Part shown: one piece after another, positions 52,884 to 62,632 of the stretch
Layout: every line of letters starts with the position of its first letter
Numbering within the stretch: position 1 is the stretch's first letter
Assembly: GCF_018388445.1 (NCBI RefSeq)
Contig: NZ_CP074405.1
Location: forward strand, 1,550,001 to 1,614,000
Direction: 5' to 3'
Length of the DNA: 64,000 bases
DNA from: Cellulomonas wangleii
Lineage (GTDB): Bacteria; Actinomycetota; Actinomycetes; Actinomycetales; Cellulomonadaceae
Program-made: the position numbers and the translations under genes
Notes under the pieces: model-generated
The model's input: only the letters and a program-made list of their open reading frames with translations
What the model was told of the DNA's origin: nothing
The model's database searches: none

Positions 52884-53687
52884 GTGCGCGTCGACGTCGT
52901 CTCGATCTTCCCCGAGTACCTCGCGCCGCTCGAGCTCTCGCTCGTCGGCAAGGCCCGGACGGCCGGGCTCCTGGACCTGCAGGTCCACGACCTGCGCACG
53001 TGGACCGACGACCGGCACCGCACGGTCGACGACACGCCGTTCGGCGGCGGCGCCGGCATGGTCATGCGCCCCGACGTGTGGGGCCGCGCGCTGGACGACG
53101 TCCTGACGCCCGGCGCCCACCTCATCGTGCCGTCGCCCGCCGGGGCGCCCTTCACGCAGCGCACGGCCGAGGCGCTGGCGACCGAGCAGCACCTCGTCGT
53201 CGCGTGCGGGCGCTACGAGGGCATCGACGCCCGTGTGGCCGAGCACTACGCCGCGCGGGGTCGCGTGACCGAGCTGTCCCTGGGGGACTACGTCCTCAAC
53301 GGCGGCGAGGTCGCTGCCCTGGTCGTGGTCGAGGCGGTGGCGCGGCTGCTGCCCGGTGTGGTGGGCAATCCGGAGTCGCTGGTCGAGGAGTCGCACGGGG
53401 CCGCCGGCCTGCTGGAGTACCCGGTCTACACCAAGCCGGCCACGTGGCAGGGGCACGCCGTGCCGGACGTGCTCCTCTCGGGCCACCACGCACGGATCGA
53501 GCGCTGGCGCCGCGACGAGGCGCTGCGGCGCACCGCGGCGCGGCGCCCGGACCTGTTGGCGGCGCTCGACGTCGCGGCCCTCGACCGCCACGACCGTGCC
53601 GTGCTGTCGGACTGCGGGTGGGACGTGGTGGACGGGGAGCTGCGTCCTGCGGCCCCCGTGCCTGCGGAGGACACGCGCACCGTGTGA
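52884..53687 (+). CDS. trmD: tRNA (guanine-N1)-methyltransferase
   Basis: Methylates G37 of tRNAs. Trefoil-knot SPOUT domain with [11 protein letters not shown] at the start, [29 protein letters not shown] and [16 protein letters not shown] binding SAM, and [24 protein letters not shown]. 267 residues, start GTG. Its C-terminus has a short extension after DGELRPAA. Confidence 0.96.
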   Translation: MRVDVVSIFPEYLAPLELSLVGKARTAGLLDLQVHDLRTWTDDRHRTVDDTPFGGGAGMVMRPDVWGRALDDVLTPGAHLIVPSPAGAPFTQRTAEALATEQHLVVACGRYEGIDARVAEHYAARGRVTELSLGDYVLNGGEVAALVVVEAVARLLPGVVGNPESLVEESHGAAGLLEYPVYTKPATWQGHAVPDVLLSGHHARIERWRRDEALRRTAARRPDLLAALDVAALDRHDRAVLSDCGWDVVDGELRPAAPVPAEDTRTV

Positions 53688-53702
53688 TCCGTGGCTCGCG
53701 GC

Positions 53703-53923
53703 TTGGGGACGGCGCGGCTGCTGTGGCAGACTGTGTCCTCGGTGTGCGTCGAGCGCCTCTCTGCCGCAGGGGAGGGCTCACGACGCGCGGACCGGACCGG
53801 CCCAGCGCCGACGACCCGGACCGACCGACCAGACCCGAACCACGGGCGCCTGCCCTGCCCCGGCAGCGCGCGCGCCCGTCGATCACGTTCCTGACCTGCG
53901 GCAGGGCGGGGAAGCGACACGAC
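53703..53923 (+). promoter_or_regulatory. rplS: rplS promoter and 5' leader
   Basis: TTGGGG (53703-53708), 18 bases, CAGACT (53727-53732). The leader of about 185 bases before rplS includes several GC stems (for example GGACCGG with CCGGCCC-like pairs). The leader may hold regulation, as ribosomal-protein leaders often do, but I cannot name a motif. Confidence 0.45.
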
Positions 53924-54289
53924 ATGCAGACGCTCGACGCGGTCGACGCAGCATCGCTGCGCCAGGACCACCCGGACTTCCGTCCCGGCGACACCCTCAA
54001 GGTCAACGTGAAGGTCGTCGAGGGCAACCGCTCCCGGATCCAGGCCTTCCAGGGCGTCGTCATCGCCCGCCAGGGTGCCGGCGTGCGCGAGACCTTCACC
54101 ATCCGCAAGATCAGCTTCGGTGTGGGTGTCGAGCGGACGTTCCCGCTGCACACGCCGTCGCTCGACTCGATCGAGGTCGTCACCCGCGGTGACGTGCGTC
54201 GCGCCAAGCTGTACTACCTGCGGGCGCTGCGCGGCAAGAAGGCGAAGATCAAGGAGAAGCGCGGGCAGGCGCCCGCCAAGAAGGGCTGA
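53924..54289 (+). CDS. rplS: 50S ribosomal protein L19
   Basis: Large-subunit protein, 121 residues, at the 30S-50S interface. Typical sequence: [52 protein letters not shown] and [19 protein letters not shown]. The tail is Lys-rich. No strong ribosome site precedes the ATG. Terminated by a hairpin. Confidence 0.97.
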   Translation: MQTLDAVDAASLRQDHPDFRPGDTLKVNVKVVEGNRSRIQAFQGVVIARQGAGVRETFTIRKISFGVGVERTFPLHTPSLDSIEVVTRGDVRRAKLYYLRALRGKKAKIKEKRGQAPAKKG

Positions 54290-54313
54290 CCTCCTGCTCT
54301 CCCGGCACGACGC

Positions 54314-54347
54314 GACGGGCGGCTCCCCCTCGGGGACGCCGCCCGTC
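54314..54347 (+). terminator. hairpin terminator after rplS
   Basis: 10-bp perfect arms (GACGGGCGGC and its complement), with an inner CCCC/GGGG pairing and small bulges, 24 bases after the stop. Confidence 0.8.
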
Positions 54348-54448
54348 GGTGTCCCCGTGGCCGCGGCACGCCGCCGCGCGGGCGTCCGGGACGCGTCCAC
54401 CGGGGTACCGGGCCCCGGCCGGGCCCCCCACGACCGCTGCGTCCGTGC

Positions 54449-54463
54449 GAGAGTGTGACCGTG
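54449..54463 (+). promoter_or_regulatory. lepB: leaderless-type promoter of lepB
   Basis: GAGAGT (54449-54454), six bases, GTG. Weak first base. Confidence 0.35.
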
Positions 54464-55354
54464 AGCGAGTTCCGACCTGACGCGACGGGGCCGACGGCGT
54501 CCCCGACCCGCGCCGCCCCCACCGCTGCCCGTCCGCTGTGGACGCCCACGGGCGCCCAGGGTGGCGGCAGCGGCCAGGACTGGACGAGCCGGTCGCGGGA
54601 CGCGCGCACCGGTGACGAGGGAACGGACGAACCCGGCATGAGCTCACGGCGCCGGAACCGCGACGCCGTCCGACGTCGCCCGGGGTCTGCCTGGTCCTGG
54701 CTGCGCGAGACGGCCATCATCCTGGTCAGCGCACTGGTGCTGTCCCTGGTCGTCAAGACCTTCCTCGTGCAGGCGTTCTACATCCCGTCGCAGTCGATGC
54801 AGGACACCCTGGTCGTCGACGACCGGATCCTGGTCAGCAAGCTGACGCCCGGACCCTTCGACATCGAGCGCGGGGACGTCGTGGTCTTCAAGGATCCCGG
54901 CGGCTGGCTCAACCCGCAGATCCAGGCGCCGCGCAGCCCTCTGGCGGAGGCCGTCACCGAGGGGCTCACGTTCGTCGGGCTGCTCCCGCAGGACGCCGGT
55001 GAGCACCTCGTCAAGCGGGTCATCGGCCTGCCGGGTGACCACGTGGCCTGCGCCGGGCCGGGTCAGCCCGTGACGGTCAACGGCGTCCCGGTCGACGAGC
55101 CGTACCTCGCCCCGGGCTCCCAGCCCAGCGAGCGCGCGTTCGACGTCGTCGTGCCCCCCGACTCGCTGTGGGTCATGGGTGACAACCGGCAGCACTCGGC
55201 GGACTCGCGGTACAACACGGGTAGCCCGGGCGGCGGGTCCGTGCCCGTCGACAACGTCGTGGGGACCGCGTTCGTCACCGTGTGGCCGCTGGACCGCTTC
55301 ACGCTCCTGCAGAACCCGTCCGCGACGTTCGCGGACGTCCCCGACGCGGGATGA
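54461..55354 (+). CDS. lepB: signal peptidase I
   Basis: Membrane-bound serine/lysine signal peptidase, 297 residues. A basic, disordered cytoplasmic N-terminus of about 75 residues precedes one membrane helix ([21 protein letters not shown]). Catalytic Ser lies in [11 protein letters not shown] and Lys in [23 protein letters not shown] is the conserved box. A second GTG at 54455 is an alternative start. Its stop overlaps the rnhB start (ATGA). Confidence 0.93.
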   Translation: MSEFRPDATGPTASPTRAAPTAARPLWTPTGAQGGGSGQDWTSRSRDARTGDEGTDEPGMSSRRRNRDAVRRRPGSAWSWLRETAIILVSALVLSLVVKTFLVQAFYIPSQSMQDTLVVDDRILVSKLTPGPFDIERGDVVVFKDPGGWLNPQIQAPRSPLAEAVTEGLTFVGLLPQDAGEHLVKRVIGLPGDHVACAGPGQPVTVNGVPVDEPYLAPGSQPSERAFDVVVPPDSLWVMGDNRQHSADSRYNTGSPGGGSVPVDNVVGTAFVTVWPLDRFTLLQNPSATFADVPDAG

Positions 55355-56241
55355 CGTCGGCGGGACCCGAGACCCCGGCACGGACGCCGGTGCGGGTCGC
55401 GCGCCGTGCCGCGGCCCGCCCCACCCCGCACCTGCGGCACGAGCGTGCGCTGCTGCGCACGGGCCTGCGTCTCGTGGCCGGCATGGACGAGGTGGGCCGC
55501 GGGTCGCTCGCCGGCCCCGTGTCCGTCGGGGTCGTCGTGGTCGACCTCAGCACCCGGTCGGCGCCGCGCGGCGTGGCCGACTCCAAGCTGCTCACGCCCG
55601 CGGCGCGGCGCGCGCTGCTGCCGGCGCTGGGACGCTGGGGCGTCGCGCGCGCCGTGGGCCACGCCTCGCCCGACGAGATCGACGAGCGGGGGATCGTCGC
55701 GGCGCTCCGCCTGGCGGGCACCCGGGCGCTGCGGGCGGTCGTCGACGTGGTCGGCCCCGTCGACGCCGTCGTGCTGGACGGCTCGCACGACTGGCTCACG
55801 CCCCCGGCGCCTGACCTGTTCGGCACCCAGGACGACCTGTTCGAGCCGCCGCGGGACCTGCCGGTGCCGCTGGTCCACCTCAAGGTGAAGGCCGACCGCT
55901 CCTGCGCGAGCGTCGCTGCTGCGAGTGTCCTGGCCAAGTGCGAGCGGGACGCCCTCATGGTGCGCCACGCGGCCGCCCACCCCGCGTACCGCTGGGACGA
56001 GAACAAGGGGTACGCGTCGCCCGAGCACCTGGCGGCGCTGCGGGAGCACGGCCCGAGCCCGCTGCACCGCCGGTCCTGGCGGCTGCCGGGCCTGCAGGAG
56101 CCGCCCGTGGTGACGCGCGGGCCGGGGTGGGAGGTCGGGGCCCTGCTGCCCGACCCGGGGCGCGCGCCGGGGTGGCGGGACGACGCCGCGCCGGTCTCCC
56201 CGGAGGGGTGGGCGTCCGCCGCACCCGACGATGAGGGATGA
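55351..56241 (+). CDS. rnhB: ribonuclease HII
   Basis: Removes RNA from RNA-DNA hybrids. Active-site acidic residues: Asp and Glu in [18 protein letters not shown], Asp in [10 protein letters not shown], Asp in [19 protein letters not shown]-terminal [20 protein letters not shown] is typical. A 45-residue Pro/Gly/Asp-rich tail and a 35-residue basic head make it 296 residues, longer than usual. Confidence 0.93.
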   Translation: MTSAGPETPARTPVRVARRAAARPTPHLRHERALLRTGLRLVAGMDEVGRGSLAGPVSVGVVVVDLSTRSAPRGVADSKLLTPAARRALLPALGRWGVARAVGHASPDEIDERGIVAALRLAGTRALRAVVDVVGPVDAVVLDGSHDWLTPPAPDLFGTQDDLFEPPRDLPVPLVHLKVKADRSCASVAAASVLAKCERDALMVRHAAAHPAYRWDENKGYASPEHLAALREHGPSPLHRRSWRLPGLQEPPVVTRGPGWEVGALLPDPGRAPGWRDDAAPVSPEGWASAAPDDEG

Positions 56242-56251
56242 TGGTCCGGTG
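56237..56251 (+). promoter_or_regulatory. leaderless-type promoter of DUF2469 gene
   Basis: GATGAT (56237-56242), six bases, GTG. Confidence 0.35.
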
Positions 56252-56572
56252 AGCGCCGAGGACCTGGAGAACTACGAGACCGACATGGAGCTCGCCCTGT
56301 ACCGCGAGTACCGGGACGTGGTGGGGCTCTTCTCGTACGTCGTGGAGACGGAGCGACGGTTCTACCTCGCGAACCACGTCGACCTGCAGGTCCGGTCGGC
56401 CGCCGGCGAGGTCTACTTCGAGCTCTCGCTCGTCGACGCCTGGGTGTGGGACGTCTACCGCTCGGCCCGCTTCGTGAAGTCGGTGCGCGTGGTGACGTTC
56501 AAGGACGTCAACGTCGAGGAGCTGGCGAAGGCCGAGCTCGACCTCGGGTCCGGGGCGGGCTTCACCCGCTGA
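56249..56572 (+). CDS. DUF2469 family protein
   Basis: A 107-residue acidic protein found beside rnhB and yraN in actinobacteria. It starts at GTG and begins SAEDLENYETDMELALYREY, then VVGLFSYVVETERRFYLANHVDLQ; this N-terminal pattern is characteristic. Function unknown. Confidence 0.88.
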   Translation: MSAEDLENYETDMELALYREYRDVVGLFSYVVETERRFYLANHVDLQVRSAAGEVYFELSLVDAWVWDVYRSARFVKSVRVVTFKDVNVEELAKAELDLGSGAGFTR

Positions 56573-56740
56573 CACCCCCGCTCCGGCGCCGCCTCCGACA
56601 CCGCAGCGGCCCCGGGAGGCCACGGCGCCGCCACCGAGCCGCCCACAGCACCGGCCGCGTCTCCGGCGTCCACGGACCGTCACCGGCACTCACTCCCACC
56701 CCGCCCTCGCGCGGCAGGGTCGGTGCCGGAGGTGGTCGAC

Positions 56741-57097
56741 GTGCGGGCGAAGGACGCGGTCGGGCGGTACGGGGAGGACGTGGCGGCGGCGTTCGTCGTG
56801 CGGGCGGGGTGGACGGTCCTGGCGCGCAACTGGCGGTGCGCCGAGGGTGAGCTGGACATCGTCGCGCTCGACGGGGACGCGGTCGTGGCCGTGGAGGTCA
56901 AGACGCGACGCTCGGACGCCTACGGGCACCCGGCGGAGGCCGTCACGTACCGCAAGCTGGCGCGGCTGCGGCGGCTGACCGCCCGCTGGTTGCGGGAGCA
57001 CGACGTGCGGGCGGGGTCCGTGCGTGTCGACGTCATCGCCGTGGTCCTGCCGCACCGCGGCGCGGCCCGGGTCGAGCACCTGGTCGGGGTGGTCTGA
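56741..57097 (+). CDS. yraN: UPF0102 (YraN) family endonuclease-like protein
   Basis: PD-(D/E)XK-type protein, 118 residues. The active-site-like residues are in GELDIVALDGDAVVAVEVKTRR, and QxG-like VRAKDAVGRYGEDVAAAFV opens the fold. Start GTG is chosen for GGAGG eight bases upstream and the standard length. The 168-bp gap before it has no gene. DNA-processing role is presumed from neighbours comM and dprA. Confidence 0.9.
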   Translation: MRAKDAVGRYGEDVAAAFVVRAGWTVLARNWRCAEGELDIVALDGDAVVAVEVKTRRSDAYGHPAEAVTYRKLARLRRLTARWLREHDVRAGSVRVDVIAVVLPHRGAARVEHLVGVV

Positions 57098-58615
57098 GTG
57101 CTCGGACGCACCCGCGCCGTCGCGCTCGTGGGGTTGGTCGGCCATCCCGTCGACGTCGAGTCCCACCTCGCCCCCTCGCTGCCGGGTTTCACGCTCGTCG
57201 GGCTGCCCGACGCCTCGCTCGCCGAGGCGCGGGACCGGGTGCGTGCCGCCGTGACGTCCTCGGGGCTCGCGTGGCCGACGCGCCGGATCACGGTCAACCT
57301 CTCACCGGCGACCCTGCCCAAGACCGGCTCGTCGTTCGACCTCGCCGTGGCGATCGCCACGCTCGCCGGCGCGGGACTCGCGGACGCGGCGTCGGTCGCC
57401 GACTGGGTGCACCTGGGCGAGCTGGGCCTGGACGGGCGGCTGCGGCCCGTGCGCGGCGTGCTGCCGTGCGTGGCGGCGGCCGTCGCGGCGGGCCATCCCC
57501 GGGTCGTCGTCCCGCGCGGCAACGCGGTCGAGGCGAGCCTGGTCCCGGGTGCGCAGGTGCTGGCGGCCGACACCCTCGCGCAGGTCGCCGCGTACCACGG
57601 CGCCGACATCGAGGTGCCCGACGTCGAGCCCGTGCACGACGTGCGGACGGTGACCTCGCGCGGCCCGGCGCCCGACCTGGCGGACGTGCTCGGTCAGGAG
57701 GACGCGCGCCACGGCCTCGAGGTGGCCGCGGCGGGTGGGCACCACCTGCTCATGGTGGGACCGCCCGGCGCCGGCAAGACCATGCTGGCGGCACGCCTGC
57801 CGGGGCTGCTCCCGGACCTCTGCGAGGCCGACGCCGTCGAGGTCACCGCCGTGCACTCCGTGGCCGGAACGTTCGACCCCGTGCAGGGCCTCGTCCGCCG
57901 ACCCCCGTTCGAGGACCCGCACCACACCGCGACGCCCGCGAGCATCGTCGGCGGCGGGTCGGGCACGCCACGGCCGGGGGCGGCCTCCCGTGCCCACCGG
58001 GGTGTGCTGTTCCTCGACGAGGCGCCGGAGTTCGCCTCGGGGGTGCTGCAGACGCTCCGGCAGCCCCTCGAGCACGGTGAGCTGGTGCTGCACCGTGCGG
58101 GTGGCGCCGCGCGGTACCCCGCCCGGTTCCAGCTGGTCCTGGCGGCCAACCCGTGCCCCTGCGGCAACGCGGTCGGCAAGGGGTTGACGTGCACCTGCCG
58201 CCCCGAGCAGCGCCGACGGTACTTCGGCAAGCTCTCGGGGCCGCTGCTCGACCGGGTCGACCTGCAGCTCGAGGTGCCCGCTGCCCGTCCAGCCGGCGTT
58301 GCGGGCGAGGGCACGGCGGCGGTCGCGGCGCGGGTCGCGGCGGCGCGCGCCGCGCAGCTCGCACGGTGGCGGGGCACGACGTGGCGCACCAACGCGGAGG
58401 TTCCCGGCCGGGAGCTGCAGGCGCGGCTACGGGCCGACCGACGGCTCGTGGCCGACCTCGACCGTGCCGTGGACCGGGGCACGCTGAGCCTGCGCGGGGC
58501 GGACCGCGTCCTGCGGGTCGCGTGGACGCTCGCCGATCTCGAGGGGCGGGACGGACCCCGGCGCACCGACGTGGCCCACGCACTCGTGCTCCGGACGAGG
58601 GGGCACGGCGCATGA
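57098..58615 (+). CDS. comM: YifB/ComM family Mg-chelatase-like AAA ATPase
   Basis: A 505-residue ATPase implicated in branch migration during natural transformation. N-terminal LonC/S5-like domain (ALVGLVGHPVDVESHLAPSLPGFTLVGLPDASL). AAA core with Walker A GPPGAGKTM and VLFLDEAPEFASGVLQTLRQPLE (Walker B). ANPCPCGN...CTCRPEQRRRY is the Cys-bearing motif. Start GTG one base after the yraN stop; overlaps dprA by four bases. Confidence 0.93.
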   Translation: MLGRTRAVALVGLVGHPVDVESHLAPSLPGFTLVGLPDASLAEARDRVRAAVTSSGLAWPTRRITVNLSPATLPKTGSSFDLAVAIATLAGAGLADAASVADWVHLGELGLDGRLRPVRGVLPCVAAAVAAGHPRVVVPRGNAVEASLVPGAQVLAADTLAQVAAYHGADIEVPDVEPVHDVRTVTSRGPAPDLADVLGQEDARHGLEVAAAGGHHLLMVGPPGAGKTMLAARLPGLLPDLCEADAVEVTAVHSVAGTFDPVQGLVRRPPFEDPHHTATPASIVGGGSGTPRPGAASRAHRGVLFLDEAPEFASGVLQTLRQPLEHGELVLHRAGGAARYPARFQLVLAANPCPCGNAVGKGLTCTCRPEQRRRYFGKLSGPLLDRVDLQLEVPAARPAGVAGEGTAAVAARVAAARAAQLARWRGTTWRTNAEVPGRELQARLRADRRLVADLDRAVDRGTLSLRGADRVLRVAWTLADLEGRDGPRRTDVAHALVLRTRGHGA

Positions 58616-59817
58616 CGGGCGTCCGGGTGCCCGGGTGGCTCGCCGACCGCCTCCGGCAGGACGACGACCGGTCGTCCCGGGCGGTCTGGAGCGCGCTGGC
58701 CGAGCCGGGCGACGCGGTCGCGGGAGCGCTGGTCGGCGCCTGCGGTGCGACGGCCGCGTTGGACTGGGTGGCCGGCGCGGTGAGCGGCGCTGCCCCGCAG
58801 CCGGTTCCCCTCGGTGGGACGGACCCACCGGACGCGGCGGCCCGCCGCCTGCGCGCGGCGGCGGAGCGCTGGGCGGCGAGGTGGCACGCCGTGGACCCGG
58901 ACCGCGACCTGGCTGCTGCGGCGCGCAGCGGGGCACGGATCGTCGCGCCGGGCGACCCCGCGTGGCCGTGCGGCCTCGACGACCTCGGTGCGCTGGCCCC
59001 GTTCGCCCTCTGGGTGCGGGGAGCCCCGCCATCGGCGCGCCGGTCCGTCGCACTGGTCGGCGCGCGTGCGTGCACCACCTACGGCGAGCGGGTCGCCGTG
59101 GACCTCGCGGCAGGGCTGGCCGGCCGCAGCTGGACCGTGGTCTCGGGGGGTGCGTACGGCGTCGACGCCGCAGCGCACCGTGGTGCGCTGCTCGTCGGCG
59201 GTACGACCGTCGTGGTGCTGGCCGGGGGAGTGGACCGTGCCTACCCGGTCGGCAACGCGCGGCTGCTGGAGGAGGTGGTGGGCGCCGGCGGGAGCCTGGT
59301 GAGCGAGGTGCCTCCCGGCGCCACACCCACCCGCAGCCGCTTCCTGCAGCGCAACCGGCTGATCGCGGCGATGTCGGCGGGCACCGTCGTCGTGGAGGCC
59401 GCGTGGCGGTCGGGCGCTGCCAGCACCGCGCACCACGCGGCGCGGCTGCTGCGGCCCGTGGGTGCGGTGCCCGGACCGATCACCTCGGCTGCCTCGGCCG
59501 GGTGCCACCGGTTGCTGCGCGAGGGCGTCGCCGTGTGCGTGACCGACGTCGACGAGGTCGTGGAGCTGGCGGGTGACGTGGGCGCCGACGTCGCTCCGGC
59601 GCACCCCGAGGACGACACGCGTGCCGTCGACGGCCTGGACCCGCTCGCGCGTCGTGTGCACGACGGCCTGTCGCGCCGGGTGCCGCACGACACGGCGCAG
59701 GTCGCTGCGCGCGCCGGGACGACGGTGGCGCAGGCGCGTGCGATGCTCGGGCTGCTCGAGCTCGAGGGCTTCGCGCGCCGCCTCGGGTCGGGCTGGGTGG
59801 TGGATGCCGGTGAGTAG
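58612..59817 (+). CDS. dprA: DNA-processing protein DprA
   Basis: ssDNA-binding, RecA-loading protein, 401 residues. Rossmann-like domain with VALVGARACTTYGERVA, VVSGGAYGVDAAAHRGAL, VVLAGGVDRAYPVGN, SRFLQRNRLIAAMSAGTVVVEA. The N-terminal Sam-like region is variable. The winged-helix C-terminus (about 330-400) is present (DTAQVAARAGTTVAQARAMLGLLELEGF). Start ATG overlaps the comM stop. Confidence 0.95.
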   Translation: MTGVRVPGWLADRLRQDDDRSSRAVWSALAEPGDAVAGALVGACGATAALDWVAGAVSGAAPQPVPLGGTDPPDAAARRLRAAAERWAARWHAVDPDRDLAAAARSGARIVAPGDPAWPCGLDDLGALAPFALWVRGAPPSARRSVALVGARACTTYGERVAVDLAAGLAGRSWTVVSGGAYGVDAAAHRGALLVGGTTVVVLAGGVDRAYPVGNARLLEEVVGAGGSLVSEVPPGATPTRSRFLQRNRLIAAMSAGTVVVEAAWRSGAASTAHHAARLLRPVGAVPGPITSAASAGCHRLLREGVAVCVTDVDEVVELAGDVGADVAPAHPEDDTRAVDGLDPLARRVHDGLSRRVPHDTAQVAARAGTTVAQARAMLGLLELEGFARRLGSGWVVDAGE

Positions 59818-59954
59818 CGGATGGGTGAAAAAAACCGGCGTTCGTGGGAATACGCACCGCCGGATCGGACATTGTCGGCCAATCCGAGCAGACGGTCTCG
59901 GGCAGGCCAGGAACCATCCTTGTCGAACTGCGTGCGCCACGTCACCTTAGGGGC
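59818..59954. other. A/T-enriched intergenic stretch before xerC
   Basis: About 135 bases with an A7 run (59828-59834), GGGAATACG, CATTGTC and AATCC, clearly more AT-rich than the surroundings. CCGGCG and CGCCGG flank about 17 bases. A promoter TTGTCG (59920-59925), 17 bases, CACCTT (59943-59948) ends six bases before the first xerC ATG. Confidence 0.4.
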
Positions 59955-60887
59955 ATGCACATGGCCGCGATCAGCACCGGAGCCGCTCAGCGCGAGCTCC
60001 TGCGCGCTGATTTCGCGACACATCTGCGGGCCCAGCGCGGGGTCTCGGACCACACCGTGCGGGCATATCTGGGGGACGTGGACCATCTCCTGGACCACGC
60101 GGTGCGTCATGGCGCGACCGATCTGGGTGACGTCGACATCACGATCCTGCGGGGATGGCTCGCCGCGATGGCGAACGCCCACCGCAGCCGCGCCACCCTC
60201 GCGCGGCGGGCCGCCGCCGCCCGGACCTTCTTCCGCTGGGCCGTCCACACCGGCCGTGTCCCCACCGACCCCACGCTGCGGCTCGGGACGGCGCGCGCCG
60301 CCGGCGCCCTCCCCACCGTGCTCGCAGTGGAGCCGGTCACCCGCCTGCTCGACGCGGCACGGGAGCGCGCTCTCGACGGCGACGCCGTCCACGTGCGGGA
60401 CTGGGCGGCGGTCGAGCTGCTCTACGCGACAGGTGTGCGGGTCGGCGAGCTCTGCGGCGCGGACGTCGACGACGTCGATGCGGCCGAGCTGATGCTGCGC
60501 GTCGTGGGCAAGGGTGACAAGGAGCGGGTCGTGCCGTTCGGCCGGCCGGCGGCGCAGGCGGTGGACGCGTGGTTGCGCACGGGCCGCCCGCGTCTGGTGC
60601 GCGACGGCTCCCCGCCGGCGCTGCTCCTGGGCAGCCGCGGCGGCCGCATCGACCAGCGGCAGGTCCGCACGGTCGTGCACGACCTCGCCCGCGAGGTCGG
60701 GGTCGAGGACGTCGCACCGCACGCGCTGCGCCACACCGCGGCCACCCACCTGCTCGAGGGCGGCTCGGACCTGCGTACGGTCCAGGAGATCCTCGGCCAC
60801 GCGAGCCTGTCGACGACGCAGCGCTACACCCACGTCTCCGCGGAGCGCCTGCGCTCCGCCTTCCAGCTCGCCCACCCCCGGGCGTGA
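59955..60887 (+). CDS. xerC: site-specific tyrosine recombinase XerC
   Basis: Resolves chromosome dimers at dif. N-terminal SAM-like domain, then the catalytic domain with Arg (LLYATGVRVGEL), Lys (VVGKGDKERVVPF), His-x-x-Arg (PHALRHTAATHLLEGG), His (ILGHASLSTTQRYTH) and the Tyr nucleophile in that last motif. 310 residues. Two Met codons six bases apart are possible: the first fits a leaderless promoter, the second has AGGGG at ribosome-site distance. Confidence 0.94.
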   Translation: MHMAAISTGAAQRELLRADFATHLRAQRGVSDHTVRAYLGDVDHLLDHAVRHGATDLGDVDITILRGWLAAMANAHRSRATLARRAAAARTFFRWAVHTGRVPTDPTLRLGTARAAGALPTVLAVEPVTRLLDAARERALDGDAVHVRDWAAVELLYATGVRVGELCGADVDDVDAAELMLRVVGKGDKERVVPFGRPAAQAVDAWLRTGRPRLVRDGSPPALLLGSRGGRIDQRQVRTVVHDLAREVGVEDVAPHALRHTAATHLLEGGSDLRTVQEILGHASLSTTQRYTHVSAERLRSAFQLAHPRA

Positions 60888-60966
60888 TGTCGTGACCACC
60901 ACCGGGGGCGCGGTCCCTACCCTCCGCCCGACGCCCAGCACCACCTGCAGAGAGACGGACCCGACG

Positions 60967-61902
60967 ATGACGGCCCTGCACGACGACCTCGCCGAGACGG
61001 GCGCCCCCGTCGCCCTGCGGGCCTACCGCCCGGGGACCGCGCCGGCCGGCGTGATCCCCCAGCAGCGTCCGGCCGTGGAGGGTGCCGCGGCACCCTCCGT
61101 GCCGCCGACGGACACGGCGCCCGCCGCACCCGTCGAGGTGTCCGCGGTGGACGCGGCGTGGACGCGGTTCACCGCGACACACTGCCCGGACGCGCGCGAG
61201 GAGCTGATCCTCCACTACGTCCCGCTCGTCACGGCCGTCGCCGGGCGCATCGGCATGCGCCTGCCCTCGACCGTCGAGCACGCCGACCTCGTCTCCTACG
61301 GCGTCTTCGGGCTCATCGACGCGATCGAGAAGTACCGGACCGACCGCGCCGTGCGGTTCGAGTCCTACGCCTCCTCGCGGATCCGTGGCGCCATCATCGA
61401 CGAGCTGCGGGCCATGGACTGGGTGCCGCGGTCGGTGCGGACCAAGGCGCGCGCCGTCGACCGCGCCTACGGCGAGCTCGAGGCACTGCTGCACCGCGCG
61501 CCCACCGAGGCCGAGGTCGCCCAGCGGCTCGAGCTGCCCGTGGGTGAGCTGCGCGCCGTGTACTCCCAGCTGGCGTCCGTGAACATCGCGGCCCTCGACG
61601 AGATGCTCGCCGGCAGCGACGACCGCCCCGGCGCGGCCACGCTGGCGGACACGCTGGGGGACCGCCGCGCGGACGACCCCGCGGGCTCCGTGGAGGCGCA
61701 GGAGACCAAGTACCTGCTCTCGCGGGCCATCGAGTGCCTCGGCGAGCGTGAGCGTCTGGTCGTCGTCCTCTACTACTACGAGAGCATGACGCTCGCCGAG
61801 ATCGGCCGCGTGCTCGGGGTGACCGAGTCGCGCATCTCGCAGATCCACACCGCGGCGATGGGCCGGCTGCGTACCCGGCTGCTGGACGCCGAGCGCGCGT
61901 GA
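60967..61902 (+). CDS. WhiG/FliA-type RNA polymerase sigma factor
   Basis: Sigma-70 factor of the sporulation/flagellar group, 311 residues. Region 2: VEHADLVSYGVFGLIDAIEKYRTDRAVRFESYASSRIRGAIIDELR. Region 3: APTEAEVAQRLELPVGEL. Region 4: SMTLAEIGRVLGVTESRISQIH. An Ala/Pro-rich head of about 60 residues precedes region 2. In motile Cellulomonas-like bacteria a FliA role (flagellar and chemotaxis genes) is more likely than sporulation. Usual position before rpsB. Confidence 0.9.
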   Translation: MTALHDDLAETGAPVALRAYRPGTAPAGVIPQQRPAVEGAAAPSVPPTDTAPAAPVEVSAVDAAWTRFTATHCPDAREELILHYVPLVTAVAGRIGMRLPSTVEHADLVSYGVFGLIDAIEKYRTDRAVRFESYASSRIRGAIIDELRAMDWVPRSVRTKARAVDRAYGELEALLHRAPTEAEVAQRLELPVGELRAVYSQLASVNIAALDEMLAGSDDRPGAATLADTLGDRRADDPAGSVEAQETKYLLSRAIECLGERERLVVVLYYYESMTLAEIGRVLGVTESRISQIHTAAMGRLRTRLLDAERA

Positions 61903-61924
61903 CCCCCACGGCGCCGGTGGCCGC

Positions 61925-62632
61925 TCACCGCAGCGGGAGCAGCACCACCGGGCCGTGACCCGGCAGCAGCGCCCAGGGGTCGACGTAGCGGTCACCGTCC
62001 CGGACGCCCCAGTGCAGCGCCGGCCCGCCCGGCGTGCCGCCGTGGGCGTCGCCCGTGAGCGCCCCCAGTGCCCCGCCCGCGTCGACACGGGCGCCGGGCG
62101 CGACTGCCGGCGACAGGGGTTCGAGGCTGCTGCGCAGGCCGTCGTCGTGCAGCACCGTCACGACGCCCCGGCCCGCGACGTCCCCGGCGAAGGTCACCGT
62201 GCCGGCCGCCGGGGCGCGGACCGTCGCGCCGGACCCGGCTCCGAGGTCGACGCCGCGGTGGCCGGCCAGCCAGGGCTGCGGCGGCGGGTCGAAGGCTCGC
62301 AGCAGGCGCGGCACGCCGTCCACCGGCGCCCGGTACGCGCCCACGGGCGTCTCCCGTGCTCCCGCTCGCGCCGGACCGGCGCCCGCCCGGCTGACGGTGC
62401 GCGCAGGGGCGCCGCCGACCACGGGCGGCGACCCCCCACCGGCGGGTACGGTGCCCATCCGCTCCGCCCCGCGGGCGGCCATGACGTGGTGACCCGGGGC
62501 GGGGACGAGCGGGCCGTCGCCGGGCACCGCCGGGGCCGAGCCCGCGACCACGGACAGGGCGACCACGGACAGGGCGACCACGGACAGGGCGACCACGGAC
62601 AGGGCGACCACGGACAGGGCGACCACGATCAC
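61925..62632 (-). CDS. secreted M23-type (LytM) peptidase-like protein with repeat-built leader
   Basis: A 235-residue exported protein ending in an M23 domain (about 135-235). Zn-ligand motif HRGVDLG is present, but the later HxH motif reads ALHWG, so its first His is missing, as in many actinobacterial LytM relatives. The proposed leader is VIVV(ALSVV)5 with AGSA as cleavage site; GGGAG lies before the GTG. The leader lacks positive charges, so the start is uncertain; a longer start in the upstream Arg/Pro-rich sequence remains possible. Function: cell-wall interaction or regulation. Confidence 0.7.
   Translation of the reverse strand: MIVVALSVVALSVVALSVVALSVVALSVVAGSAPAVPGDGPLVPAPGHHVMAARGAERMGTVPAGGGSPPVVGGAPARTVSRAGAGPARAGARETPVGAYRAPVDGVPRLLRAFDPPPQPWLAGHRGVDLGAGSGATVRAPAAGTVTFAGDVAGRGVVTVLHDDGLRSSLEPLSPAVAPGARVDAGGALGALTGDAHGGTPGGPALHWGVRDGDRYVDPWALLPGHGPVVLLPLR
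62546..62625. repeat. five perfect 15-bp tandem repeats
   Basis: Unit GACCACGGACAGGGC repeated five times, ending in a sixth partial GACCACG. On the minus strand each unit encodes ALSVV and together they form the hydrophobic leader of the M23-like protein. On the plus strand they encode nothing real. Confidence 0.9.

Noticed and set aside
59955..60887. Phage or integrative-element integrase
   Set aside because: The sequence, length and location between dprA and the WhiG/FliA-type sigma gene fit housekeeping XerC. No attachment site, tRNA or phage gene is near.
62546..62625. CRISPR-like or satellite repeat
   Set aside because: The 15-bp units are contiguous with no spacers and are part of a coding frame.
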